A stretch of 64,000 nt of DNA, taken from positions 3,385,501-3,449,500 of the forward strand of contig NZ_CP062167.1 in the NCBI RefSeq assembly GCF_014844055.1, given 5' to 3'. Source of the stretch: Aureimonas sp. OT7. Lineage in GTDB: Bacteria > Pseudomonadota > Alphaproteobacteria > Rhizobiales > Rhizobiaceae. The position numbers and the translations under genes were made by a program. The notes beneath the pieces were generated by a model that saw nothing but the letters and a program-made list of their open reading frames with translations, did no database searches and was not told the DNA's origin. Below are positions 52,528 to 61,527 of this stretch, one piece after another (position 1 is the stretch's first letter; each line of letters starts with the position of its first letter).

Positions 52528-54825
52528 TTACACCGGCATCACCGTCAGCGTTTGCAGCACATACACCGTGCCGAGCGCGGTGTTGTGGTTCCACGCGTCA
52601 TAGGTGCCCCCGGCGTAGTCGACCGTTCCGGACTTCGTCCAGCTGGTAAGGCCCCCCAACTGCACCGTATCGCCCGCATCGCCGGTCACCATGAGCTGGT
52701 GGCGTCCAGTGGTGGCGAACAGGTTCGCCTCGCTCATGTCCAGGACATCGTTGAGCGACAGCTTCAGCGTGTTGTTGCCGGTGCCCGTCAGGTCCACGCG
52801 TTCGACGCTCGTGATGCGGCTGGAACCGTTGGGCAGCGAGGCCGACGCATTGCTGACCTGGGTCAGGTCGAGGGTCAGCCCCGCCCCGTCGAGCGTCAAC
52901 GTATCGACACCGCTGCCCCCGCCGATCGTGGCGAGTTGTCCCAGATTTCCTCCGGCGCCGTACTTGGCCGTAAGAGCCGAGATCATTGCGCCATTGATGT
53001 GGATGACGTCGTTGCCGGCGCCGGCATAGGCGATGCTGCCCGCCGCGCTGAGCGTGACGACGTCGTCGCCCGCTCCGGCGACGATCGTCATCGCCGCGCC
53101 GCCATCCCCAAGTGCGTTGGCAGAGGCGTCTCCGAGAACATCGACGGATGTCCCGCCCATCGCGCCATCGGTCCGTCCGAGGATGAGATAGGCGCGTCCG
53201 GCGTTGGTGGCGGTGGTGGCGTTGTTCCAGGCACCGACCAGCAGGTCGCCCAGTCCATCGCCATTCACATCGCCTGCGTTGGAGACGTCGAACGAGAACT
53301 GGTCGCCCGTACGCTCACCGGTGATGGCGAAGCCGCCGGAATTGCGCGCGATATCCGTCAACTGGACGGTGGCTGTTCCGGACTTTCCGTACACCACGTA
53401 GGCACGGCCTGCATTCGATCCGCTGAAGTCGTTGTAGCGGGCGCCCACCAGGATGTCGGACAGTCCGTCACCATTGACATCGCCGGCGGCCGAAACGCTG
53501 ACGCCCTGCGGCCAGCCTGCGGCATCGCCCTCGATCGTCATGCCGGCCGTACCGAGGCCGGATAGCTGGAGCGGCGTATTGCCACTTCTTCCGAAGATGA
53601 CATGCACGCGCCCTGCAGAACCGGATCCCGGCACTGCCACGGCAATGTCGGAAAGGCCGTTGACGTCGGTGTCGCCGGCGGCGACCACATACTTGAACCG
53701 CAGCGTCGTGCCGGTAGAGGACGCGGCATCGTAATCGGCGAACTTCGTTTGTCCACCAACGTTGATCGCCAGCCTTGGCGTGCCGCCAGCCGTGCTTACG
53801 GTGACGGCACTTTTCATCGCGACGTCGAAAACGACAGTATCGCCGGCGTTAGCGATGCCGTTGGTCAGGCCCGAGCTCTGACCGCCACTGAAGGTGACGG
53901 ATGAAACGTCGGAGAGGAAAGGCGTCGTTGTCGTGGAATCGAAACCGGTTACGGCGTCGATGGAGACATCCAGGTTCGTTCGAAGCGCTGCGTTGACGTT
54001 TTGGGTCAGCACGGCACCATCGGCGAATACGAGCTTGTCTCGCGTCAACGCGGAAACACCATTGCCGACTGTGACGGTTTCAGTACGACCGCCGATACTC
54101 CTCGTAAATTGAATGCTGCCGGAGACCACGGTTGTGCTCTTTGCGTATTCCGACCAGTTCCCGGTGAAATAGATGATGTCTTCGCCACCAAGCAAACTGC
54201 GCGCATCTACAATCGAGCCAGCCTTGACGTAGACCTTATCGACGGCGTTCGTGCCGGTATAGACGCTCTTCTGGCCAGCCTCGCCGATCGCAAATGTCGC
54301 ACCGGACCCGTCTGTTCCGCTTCCCCCAGCCGCAACGGAATAGACACTGTCGGCGCTGGTTTGCGTGACGACGTTGAGGTTCGTCAGGGCGACATCATAT
54401 CCCGCAACAGCCGACATCGCGGCGTTGATGTCGGCCCGGAGCGCCGAGTTGGCGTTCTGGGTCAGGACGGAACCGTCGGAGAAGATCAACTTGTCGCGCG
54501 TCTGACCGCTGACGCCGTTGCCGACGGCTACCCGTTCGGTAAGGCCGCTGACGGAATCTGTATATGTAAACAGAATACCGCCCGGAACCGCTGAAACACT
54601 TTTTGTATAGTCGGACCAAGCGTGCGTAAAGATGATGACATCTTCGCCGCCGGCAAGGTTTCTCGCATCGAGGCTTACCCCCGGCGCTGTATAGACAGCA
54701 TTGCTTGCCGACGAGCCCGTCACCACGATCTCTTCGCCAACCAGATCGAATTCTCGACCTGGCGTGCGCAGGTCGAGAAGATCTGAGGCGGTTCCGCGAA
54801 TAGAATACTTAATAACAATAGACAT
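52528..54825 (-). CDS. FG-GAP/VCBS-repeat surface or secreted protein
   Basis: A 765-residue, acidic, Gly/Ser/Thr-rich protein without a normal signal peptide, so type I secretion is likely. Residues about 25-140 and 175-290 form two similar repeats (SLDARNLAGGEDVIIFTHAW against IVDARSLLGGEDIIYFTGNW, and TRDKLIFSDGSVLTQNANSA against TRDKLVFADGAVLTQNVNAA). These are followed by integrin-like FG-GAP calcium motifs DVNGDGLSDILVGA and DVNGDGLGDLLVGA. A C-terminal region rich in GAGDD/GAGND pairs follows. It lies 65 bp downstream of the giant adhesin gene and is probably its partner. Confidence 0.88.
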   Translation of the reverse strand: MSIVIKYSIRGTASDLLDLRTPGREFDLVGEEIVVTGSSASNAVYTAPGVSLDARNLAGGEDVIIFTHAWSDYTKSVSAVPGGILFTYTDSVSGLTERVAVGNGVSGQTRDKLIFSDGSVLTQNANSALRADINAAMSAVAGYDVALTNLNVVTQTSADSVYSVAAGGSGTDGSGATFAIGEAGQKSVYTGTNAVDKVYVKAGSIVDARSLLGGEDIIYFTGNWSEYAKSTTVVSGSIQFTRSIGGRTETVTVGNGVSALTRDKLVFADGAVLTQNVNAALRTNLDVSIDAVTGFDSTTTTPFLSDVSSVTFSGGQSSGLTNGIANAGDTVVFDVAMKSAVTVSTAGGTPRLAINVGGQTKFADYDAASSTGTTLRFKYVVAAGDTDVNGLSDIAVAVPGSGSAGRVHVIFGRSGNTPLQLSGLGTAGMTIEGDAAGWPQGVSVSAAGDVNGDGLSDILVGARYNDFSGSNAGRAYVVYGKSGTATVQLTDIARNSGGFAITGERTGDQFSFDVSNAGDVNGDGLGDLLVGAWNNATTATNAGRAYLILGRTDGAMGGTSVDVLGDASANALGDGGAAMTIVAGAGDDVVTLSAAGSIAYAGAGNDVIHINGAMISALTAKYGAGGNLGQLATIGGGSGVDTLTLDGAGLTLDLTQVSNASASLPNGSSRITSVERVDLTGTGNNTLKLSLNDVLDMSEANLFATTGRHQLMVTGDAGDTVQLGGLTSWTKSGTVDYAGGTYDAWNHNTALGTVYVLQTLTVMPV

Positions 54826-54890
54826 AATTCACCTTGCGCACGCTGAAATCGTAGTATTTCATAATTATTTATCGACTGATGTTAGATCCA

Positions 54891-57800
54891 TCAGCCCATC
54901 GTAAACATATCCCGGATCGTCGGGATGTAGTCCACCAGCCAGTTGGGGGTGGCACCGCCTTGGAAATCGGCCTGCAGAGCAGTCTCGAGAACAATGTCGA
55001 TACTGGCCTTGTCGCTTTGCGATGTGCCCGCAAAACCACCAGAGAACGGCCACAAAGACGTCCCATCGCCACCTGTGAAGATGTTATCGTCAAATTGTGC
55101 GAGTGCGTCTGGGAGATTGAACTTATCGTCCAGATAGAAAGTATCCCGCAAGCCGAAGTTCTCGATTCGGATAAATCCGTCTTCGAGCACATAACTAATA
55201 AGTTCCGGATCCTTATCCGAGAGCACAAAAGCGTAGTTGTCGGGCAGCGCATTGAACGTCTGCGGAGTTCCGTTTGCCACGTCGTCATTGGCGGGATTTG
55301 TCATGTCTAGCCACTTCTGCGTAGCGACCAGGGCGCCAGTGGTATTGTCGACCTTCTGTGCGAGAACGCCACCGCTGCCCTGGTTCCAGACGCCTGGCGT
55401 CACCGTGGAAAAAGTCGTTGAGAATGCCGTATTGGCGACGCCGGATGTCGCACCGGTCAAGGCGCCGGCCGATACTTCCAGCCGGTAGTTGGAAGACAGG
55501 TCAAGATCGAAGGTCGGGTCGATGACAAGCAGGACGTGTCCATTGACATGCTGGATACTGACCCCGGGGAGTGAACTTGTCAGGGAGAAAATCTGCGTAT
55601 GGTTCTCGTTCTCACCCTGATAGCCCGAGCCGGCCGGACCGGAGCCGCCCAGATCGGTGATCGTGATCGTGCCGGAGCCGCTGAAAACGACGTCCTGATC
55701 CAGAGTGAGGACCAGATTGCTGCGCACGTCGAAGTTCGTGATGCCCGAGAAGGCTGCACTCAGCGTCGGCGCGGACTGAAGGTTCAGGGAGAACGTGTCA
55801 GCCACCGTCAGCGAGCCGTCCGACGCAGTGACCTTTATGTCGATGGCACCGGAAGCACCGCCAATGGACGTTGAATGGAACACGCCGGTTGACGAGTTGA
55901 ATGTCAGCCAGGCCGGCAGCGGCGATCCGTCGACCAGCGTCGCCGAATAGTGGAATGTCGTTGCGTTATCCGGATCGGCGAACGTGTTGGCTGGAATGGT
56001 GAAATCGAAGGCCTGACCGATAACGGCGGTCTGGTCCAGAAGCGCGTTGGCAACAACGGGGGCCTCGTTCACATTCGTCAGATGAACGATGATGTTCTGC
56101 GTTGAATGGTTGCCGGCAGCATCGGTTGCATTGACCGTGATCGTGTAATTGCCGTCCGTGTCGGCATCGCCCGGATTTTCGAAGTTTTGAGGTGAGACGA
56201 ACCGCAGCGTGCCGTTGCTCGTCAGACTAAAGAGTGCACCGTCGCCGGAGAGGGGGTTGAGTATCCAGGTAACGTCGTGCGAATCCGTAGCCGCCAGCAC
56301 GCCGACGACGGTGCCGTTTTCAGCTGCGTCAAGGCTGGTCGTCGTGATCACGGGCGCCGTGTTGTCCAGATCATAGGCCCCGGTCGCACTCGATGAGCCG
56401 ACCCAATTCTGGTGACTGATATTCCCCGTAACCGCGCCGGATATGGTGGAAATTGAGAATTGTGCCCCATTCACGGTGCCCGGCGCCGTGCCTGTGAAGT
56501 ACAATCTGTCGGTATCGCTTCCGGTGTCATAACTTGCCGTGACGGCCACACCGTTGATCATAAAGGTGATCTGAGGAGTTCCGGTAACGGTCACCGCTTC
56601 CGTGAACACGACTTCAAACGTCAGAGGGTCGCCGCCTCTGCCAACATTGATATCGCCGTCGGCATCGTAGACGGTGAAACTCGAAATCGTCGGCGCGGAT
56701 ACAACGGCGAGGTTGAAGGTCTGCGAGGCGGACAGGCCACCCCGATCGGTCGCCGTGACCGTATAGGAAGCAGAGGCTGAAGCCACTGTCGGAGTGCCGG
56801 AGATGACGCCGGTCTGCGCGTCGAGCTGGAGACCCGCAGGCAGCGTTCCGGATGTGATCGAATAGGTCAGAATGTCCTGATGATCGACATCGGTAAAGTA
56901 ATCCGCCAGCGCGAGGGTCCAACTGTTTTGGTTCGTGACGGCCGTTTGCGCGCTGAGGGTGCCTGTGGCGTCCGGAGCCTCGTTCACATTCGTCAGTTGG
57001 ACGGAGATGGTCCGCGTCGAGCTGTTGCCGACAGCATCGGTTGCGGTCACATCAAGCAAATATTCGCGGTTTGCGTTCGCATCCGCTGGGGCCTCGAAGT
57101 TTTGTGGAGAATTGAACGCCAACGCACCCTGGCTCGTCAGATTGAAAAGCGCGCCATCCCCAGCCCCTGAGTTAAGCGTCCATGTGACGTTATGGGCGTC
57201 CGTTGCAGTCAGTTGCGCGACGACGGTGCCGTTTTCAGCTGCGTCAAGGCTGGTCGTCGTGATCACGGGCGCCGTGTTGTCCAGATCATAGGCCCCGGTC
57301 GCATTCGATGAGCCGACCCAATTCTGGTGACTGATATTCCCCGTAACCGCGCCGGATACGGTGGAAATCGAGAATTGTGCCCCATTCACGGTGCCCGGCG
57401 CCGTGCCTGTGAAGTACAATCTGTCGGTATCGCTTCCGGTGTCATAACTTGCCGTGACGGCCACACCGTTGATCATAAAGGTGATCTGAGGAGTTCCGGT
57501 AACGGTCACGGCTTCCGTGAACACGACTTCAAACGTCAGAGGGTCGCCGCCTCTGCCAACATTGATATCGCCGTCGGCATCGTAGACGGTGAAACTCGAA
57601 ATCGTCGGCGCGGATACAACGGCGAGGTTGAAGGTCTGCGAGGCGGACAGGCCACCCCGATCGGTCGCCGTGACCGTATAGGGAGCGGAGGCTGAAGCCA
57701 CTGTCGGCGTGCCGGAGATGACGCCGGTCTGCGCGTCGAGCTGGAGACCCGCAGGCAGCGTTCCGGACGTGATCGAATAGGTCAGAATGTCCTGATGATC

Positions 57801-60800
57801 GACATCGGTAAAGTAATCCGCCAGCGCGAGGGTCCAGCCGCTCTGGTTCGTAACCGCAGTTTGCGCTTGAATCGGGCTCAAGGTGGTAAATGTGGGCGCG
57901 TCGTTCATGTCATTGATGCCGACCGTGACCGTCTGCACGGAAGAATTTCCGAGCGCGTCACTGGCCGTAACCTGCACCGTATAGGAGCTCTTAGCTTCGA
58001 AGTTCGGATTGGCGACGAAGGTCAACGTGCCATCGGAAGTGAGCGTAAACGCACTGGCATCGGCTCCGGAAAGGCCGCCCCAGGTGACGGGGCCATGAGC
58101 ATCCGTTGCAGTCAGCACAATGCTGGCGAGTGGCGCATTGCTCACCGTGACTTCGTTCACCGGATAGGAGGCATGGACGGTAGGCGGGGTCCTGTCGACC
58201 GTGAAGCCGAGCGAGCCGCCATCAGCGCCCAAAGCACCCCCGACGACCTCGATACGGGCATATACAGAGTGCGTGCCATCGGTCAGGGAGACTGTCGGAG
58301 AGAAACTCCACGCGTTTCCATTGACAGAAGCCTCGCCCAGACGGGTCTGCCCATCGTAAATTACAACAGACATACCTGCGACGAGTACGCCCTCGATGGT
58401 ACCCGATATCGTTGGCACGGAATCATCGGTAGCACCATCGTTGCTGACCGGGCCGGTCTCTGTGCCCGCGTGATCGGTCACCGCCGGTTGCGCGGAGGCG
58501 TGGGCGATCGCATCGATCTGGTCTGGACGCAGCCCCTCTACTTGCGACATCGTCATCGCCAACAATTGTGCGCTTGTCATCTCATGCAGTTGCGCCGGGG
58601 AGAGAGCCGCGATCTGTTGTGAACTCAGGTGCGAAACGGTCGCTGTTGGAAGGCCCGCGATCTCGGACGCCCTTATCGCAGCGATCACTGGTACGCTAAG
58701 CGCAGATATCTCCTGGTCGGAAATGGTTGCCAGTTGCGACGCCAAGAGACCGACCGCTTGCACCGCGGTGATTGCCTGAAGGTGCGTCAGCGTGAATTCC
58801 GAGAACTGCGAGACATCGAGCGATGCCATCTGATCCGCTGTCATGTGCGCGACGGCACCGTCGGAAATGTGGGATATCAGTGACGAGGAAAAATGATCCA
58901 GCTGCGTCACCGAGAGGCTCGCGAAGGCCAACGGATTCAGGGCAGCAACCTGGCCAGCCGTAAACTGTTGAATCTGCGAGCCTTGGAAGCCAGGCAGCTG
59001 CGCAGCGGTGAGCGCAGCGAACTGACCGGTCGTCATTTGTAGGATCTGGGCATCCGTAATCGATCCGATCGCCGACACGGAAATATGTGAGATGATGGAC
59101 GGAGCGATCGCGGCGAATGCGGTCGGCTGCAGTTCGACGATCATGTCGGACGTAAGGACCGCAACCTGCGCGGCGCTCAGGCCGCCGACCTGCCCCGCCG
59201 ACAGGGAGTTGAGCTCACTGTCGGAGAGGGTCGCGAACTGAGCGACGGGGATACGCCCCATTTGCGTATCAGCGACGGCACCCACCTCACTGACGTCGAA
59301 AACGAGCGCATCGCCCACGCTATAGACCGGCCCGCCCGGAATGACGGCCTTGACGGTCAGGGTATGGCGACCGGCAGACATCGCAACTGCAGGCGTCAGG
59401 CTCCAGGACGTTCCATCCGCGGATATCGTCGCCTGACCCAGATCGACGTCACCCTCGTAGATATGGAGCGTGACACCGGCGGCGATCTTGGAACGGATCT
59501 GGCCGCTGAAGGTCGGCATGTCCCTGATCGATATGGCCAGTTGGGGGATCGTGACGTAGGAGGTGTCACTGTCGGAATAGGTCGACCAGAACTGCAGCCT
59601 GCTGAGGGCGGCAATCTGGGCATCGCTGAATAGCGATGTGTTGAGTGCGGCGAGCGCGGACGGCGACATGACCGAAAGCTGGTCCGCCGTGAAGGCCGCC
59701 GCCTGCGTTGCGTTCAGCGCGCGAACGGTATCGGCGGACAGGGCCGCGACCTGCGAGAGGGAGACCTGCGCGATCTGGCCGACCGTGCTTTGAGAAAGTG
59801 TCTGCGTCGCCTGGGTGGCATTCGAAACGGCCGACGCGATCGCCGCGTCCGTCCTAGCCAGGCCAGCAAGCAACTGGCCGGATGCATCGGCAACCGTCAC
59901 GCCGGCGATCCTTAGCGCCACTATCCGGTCCGTATCACCGGAGGCAACCGCGGATGCGACCTTGGCGAGATAGTCACCACCGGAATACAGCTTATCCAGA
60001 CCGGACAGGGCGGCAAGGGCAATGCCCACTGCGTTGGCACTGGTATTCGGCGTACCGTCCTGGTTGATGACGGCGATCGCCGGCTGGGTCGCGTCCCCAT
60101 CGAGACCAAAGGCTCTGGCCACCTTAAGGTTGGCGGCATTCACCTGGGCCGCGGTCAGATTGCTTGCCGTGACCGACGAGTGCCCGTCGTCTCCCGAAGA
60201 CAAACCGAGTTCGCGAACAGCCAGCTCGGAGATCGGGTTGACCGAGATCCTGATCGTCTGGACACCGGAAGAGGAGACGAACATGGTTCGCAGGTCGCCG
60301 ACAAGGTCCTTCTGGGTGCCTGTCGCCTCGTCCGCATAATCGGTGCCGGCATCCCTGTCGATGACGCGCGCAAGAACGGGGCCAATATAGCTACCCGAAT
60401 AGCTGAGCACGAATGTCCCATCCGAAGCCACGGCCACAGGCCCGGCAAGGACCGCCCCGTCCGCGCGGTAGAGGGTGACCGACAGGCCGTTTCCGCTGAC
60501 GACCGGACCCGCCACGACCGAACCATAAACCGTCACGGTCTGGTCCACCGGAGTCGGCAGGGGCGTCGGGGCGGGCGCCGAGCCTCCCGAGCCACCGCCG
60601 CCTGCCGCGACTGCGACGATACCGCCGACCGCGGCGAGCAGGCCAAGAGGAAGAGCTGGCCCATGGGACATGAGTCCCGCAATCCCCGAGTCGGTCGCCG
60701 AATGCGTTTCGACGGCGTGCGCCGCCTGCGCCGGTTCGCTGCCGAAATAATGACCATAGCTTTCCACGAGTTCGGCGACCGCGCCGGATCCGCCCAGCGA

Positions 60801-61304
60801 GTAGACGAGACGCGCATCGCCGCCACCGATGGAATGACCCTGCGTCGCGGTTCCAAGAACGGTCCAGCCGCCGGTATTGCTCGGCAGCTCCAGCCCGCAC
60901 AAGCCTTCGTCGCAGACGGAATAGAATTTATCGAAGACGATGTGCGTATTCTTGCCGAGCATCACGATGAGGTCGGAGTCCGCCTTGCCGTCGGCCCGGA
61001 CCACGGCGGCTTCGGAAATATCCTCGATGATCTTGTCGCCGCCGACGAGCTTGCGCTCCATGATCCGGTAGCGACGGCCAGCTATCGGCTTGACCGTCCT
61101 CGCCCCGCCTGCCGCAACATCGATACTGTCGACACCGTCGAAGACGACATATCCCAGGACGCGAACCGCGTTCGTCGGAGCAGCGCCATCAACGCGATTC
61201 GCGCCCGCGACGGAGCCGTCCATCGTTGAAGTTGAACCACTTTCTCCGACCGAGGTTCCACCACTGGTTCTTTTGGAATTAGCCATCTTCAACTCGCGAT
61301 CCAT
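54891..61304 (-). CDS. Giant BapA-like adhesin with octapeptide solenoid and Ig/cadherin-like repeats
   Basis: A 2137-residue, probably type I-secreted surface protein. In order: a Ser/Thr-rich head; a BapA-prefix-like segment (about 45-140, IVFDKFYSVCDEGLCGLELP); a hydrophobic, Gly-rich stretch (about 215-250) then a Pro-rich linker; a helical region; octapeptide repeats at about 508-568 and at 688-935 (31 in a row); Ig-like domains; cadherin/He_PIG-type domains; a near-identical 305-residue repeat unit (1157-1363 and 1462-1668); more Ig-like domains; and a unique C-terminal 210 residues ending DYIPTIRDMFTMG. The start is the ATG at 61304; an internal ATG at 61286 is possible. An AT-rich region lies upstream. 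No transporter genes for secretion are in the window. Confidence 0.9.
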   Translation of the reverse strand: MDRELKMANSKRTSGGTSVGESGSTSTMDGSVAGANRVDGAAPTNAVRVLGYVVFDGVDSIDVAAGGARTVKPIAGRRYRIMERKLVGGDKIIEDISEAAVVRADGKADSDLIVMLGKNTHIVFDKFYSVCDEGLCGLELPSNTGGWTVLGTATQGHSIGGGDARLVYSLGGSGAVAELVESYGHYFGSEPAQAAHAVETHSATDSGIAGLMSHGPALPLGLLAAVGGIVAVAAGGGGSGGSAPAPTPLPTPVDQTVTVYGSVVAGPVVSGNGLSVTLYRADGAVLAGPVAVASDGTFVLSYSGSYIGPVLARVIDRDAGTDYADEATGTQKDLVGDLRTMFVSSSGVQTIRISVNPISELAVRELGLSSGDDGHSSVTASNLTAAQVNAANLKVARAFGLDGDATQPAIAVINQDGTPNTSANAVGIALAALSGLDKLYSGGDYLAKVASAVASGDTDRIVALRIAGVTVADASGQLLAGLARTDAAIASAVSNATQATQTLSQSTVGQIAQVSLSQVAALSADTVRALNATQAAAFTADQLSVMSPSALAALNTSLFSDAQIAALSRLQFWSTYSDSDTSYVTIPQLAISIRDMPTFSGQIRSKIAAGVTLHIYEGDVDLGQATISADGTSWSLTPAVAMSAGRHTLTVKAVIPGGPVYSVGDALVFDVSEVGAVADTQMGRIPVAQFATLSDSELNSLSAGQVGGLSAAQVAVLTSDMIVELQPTAFAAIAPSIISHISVSAIGSITDAQILQMTTGQFAALTAAQLPGFQGSQIQQFTAGQVAALNPLAFASLSVTQLDHFSSSLISHISDGAVAHMTADQMASLDVSQFSEFTLTHLQAITAVQAVGLLASQLATISDQEISALSVPVIAAIRASEIAGLPTATVSHLSSQQIAALSPAQLHEMTSAQLLAMTMSQVEGLRPDQIDAIAHASAQPAVTDHAGTETGPVSNDGATDDSVPTISGTIEGVLVAGMSVVIYDGQTRLGEASVNGNAWSFSPTVSLTDGTHSVYARIEVVGGALGADGGSLGFTVDRTPPTVHASYPVNEVTVSNAPLASIVLTATDAHGPVTWGGLSGADASAFTLTSDGTLTFVANPNFEAKSSYTVQVTASDALGNSSVQTVTVGINDMNDAPTFTTLSPIQAQTAVTNQSGWTLALADYFTDVDHQDILTYSITSGTLPAGLQLDAQTGVISGTPTVASASAPYTVTATDRGGLSASQTFNLAVVSAPTISSFTVYDADGDINVGRGGDPLTFEVVFTEAVTVTGTPQITFMINGVAVTASYDTGSDTDRLYFTGTAPGTVNGAQFSISTVSGAVTGNISHQNWVGSSNATGAYDLDNTAPVITTTSLDAAENGTVVAQLTATDAHNVTWTLNSGAGDGALFNLTSQGALAFNSPQNFEAPADANANREYLLDVTATDAVGNSSTRTISVQLTNVNEAPDATGTLSAQTAVTNQNSWTLALADYFTDVDHQDILTYSITSGTLPAGLQLDAQTGVISGTPTVASASASYTVTATDRGGLSASQTFNLAVVSAPTISSFTVYDADGDINVGRGGDPLTFEVVFTEAVTVTGTPQITFMINGVAVTASYDTGSDTDRLYFTGTAPGTVNGAQFSISTISGAVTGNISHQNWVGSSSATGAYDLDNTAPVITTTSLDAAENGTVVGVLAATDSHDVTWILNPLSGDGALFSLTSNGTLRFVSPQNFENPGDADTDGNYTITVNATDAAGNHSTQNIIVHLTNVNEAPVVANALLDQTAVIGQAFDFTIPANTFADPDNATTFHYSATLVDGSPLPAWLTFNSSTGVFHSTSIGGASGAIDIKVTASDGSLTVADTFSLNLQSAPTLSAAFSGITNFDVRSNLVLTLDQDVVFSGSGTITITDLGGSGPAGSGYQGENENHTQIFSLTSSLPGVSIQHVNGHVLLVIDPTFDLDLSSNYRLEVSAGALTGATSGVANTAFSTTFSTVTPGVWNQGSGGVLAQKVDNTTGALVATQKWLDMTNPANDDVANGTPQTFNALPDNYAFVLSDKDPELISYVLEDGFIRIENFGLRDTFYLDDKFNLPDALAQFDDNIFTGGDGTSLWPFSGGFAGTSQSDKASIDIVLETALQADFQGGATPNWLVDYIPTIRDMFTMG
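56303..56920. repeat. Intragenic repeat unit, copy A
   Basis: This 618-bp segment of the giant adhesin gene recurs 915 bp to the right at 57218-57835. I noticed only about ten base differences. It encodes the He_PIG-like and following beta-sandwich domains (TVTATDRGGLSASQTFNLAV; FTVYDADGDINVGRGGDPLT). The intervening 297 bp are less alike. Confidence 0.9.
57218..57835. repeat. Intragenic repeat unit, copy B
   Basis: Second copy of the 618-bp segment, at an exact offset of 915 bp (305 codons), so the frame is kept. Together with copy A it marks a recent in-frame duplication or gene conversion within the adhesin. Confidence 0.9.
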
Positions 61305-61435
61305 AAGTTACACATCATCGTAATCATAAGCAGATATACAATTGTTTTTCAACCTAGTACATATTTTTGATATCATATGTATCTATTGAAAATGTTGAGT
61401 GTGTGTTCGCGCGCCAGAAGGCTGGACGTGCGAAA
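61305..61435. promoter_or_regulatory. AT-rich promoter region of the giant adhesin gene
   Basis: About 130 bp rich in A and T with many TpA steps (for example ATATACAATTG and TGATATCATATG), in contrast to the GC-rich surroundings. It has no clear single promoter, but this type of DNA is what nucleoid repressors such as MucR bind in Rhizobiales. Confidence 0.45.
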
Positions 61436-61482
61436 ACGGGCCCGCCGACGCGCCTCGGTTCGAAGCGCGTCAGCGGGCCCGT
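61436..61482 (-). terminator. Large hairpin after the 61528-62997 gene
   Basis: ACGGGCCCGC pairs with GCGGGCCCGT, continuing with GACGCGC / GCGCGTC after one mismatch. On the minus strand the stem is followed by TTTTCG, a short T-run, giving a probable terminator for the upstream-lying gene. Confidence 0.75.
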
Positions 61483-61527
61483 GGCCGCTCATCTATTCTG
61501 AAATCAATGCAGGGACTTAGGCGGTCC

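Larger units (their letters stand above)
51794..52815. repeat. 511-bp direct tandem duplication across the rpoH / FG-GAP gene junction
   Basis: Copy 1 is 51794-52304 and copy 2 is 52305-52815; both ends keep the same offset of 511. Each copy contains the 3' end of rpoH, its terminator and the 3' end of the convergent FG-GAP gene. The 156 bp of rpoH tail differ at 5 positions, all silent. In the FG-GAP tail nearly all differences are silent, except a Leu/Met change near the C-terminus (LPV against MPV). Each full gene is continuous with one copy. Confidence 0.95.
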
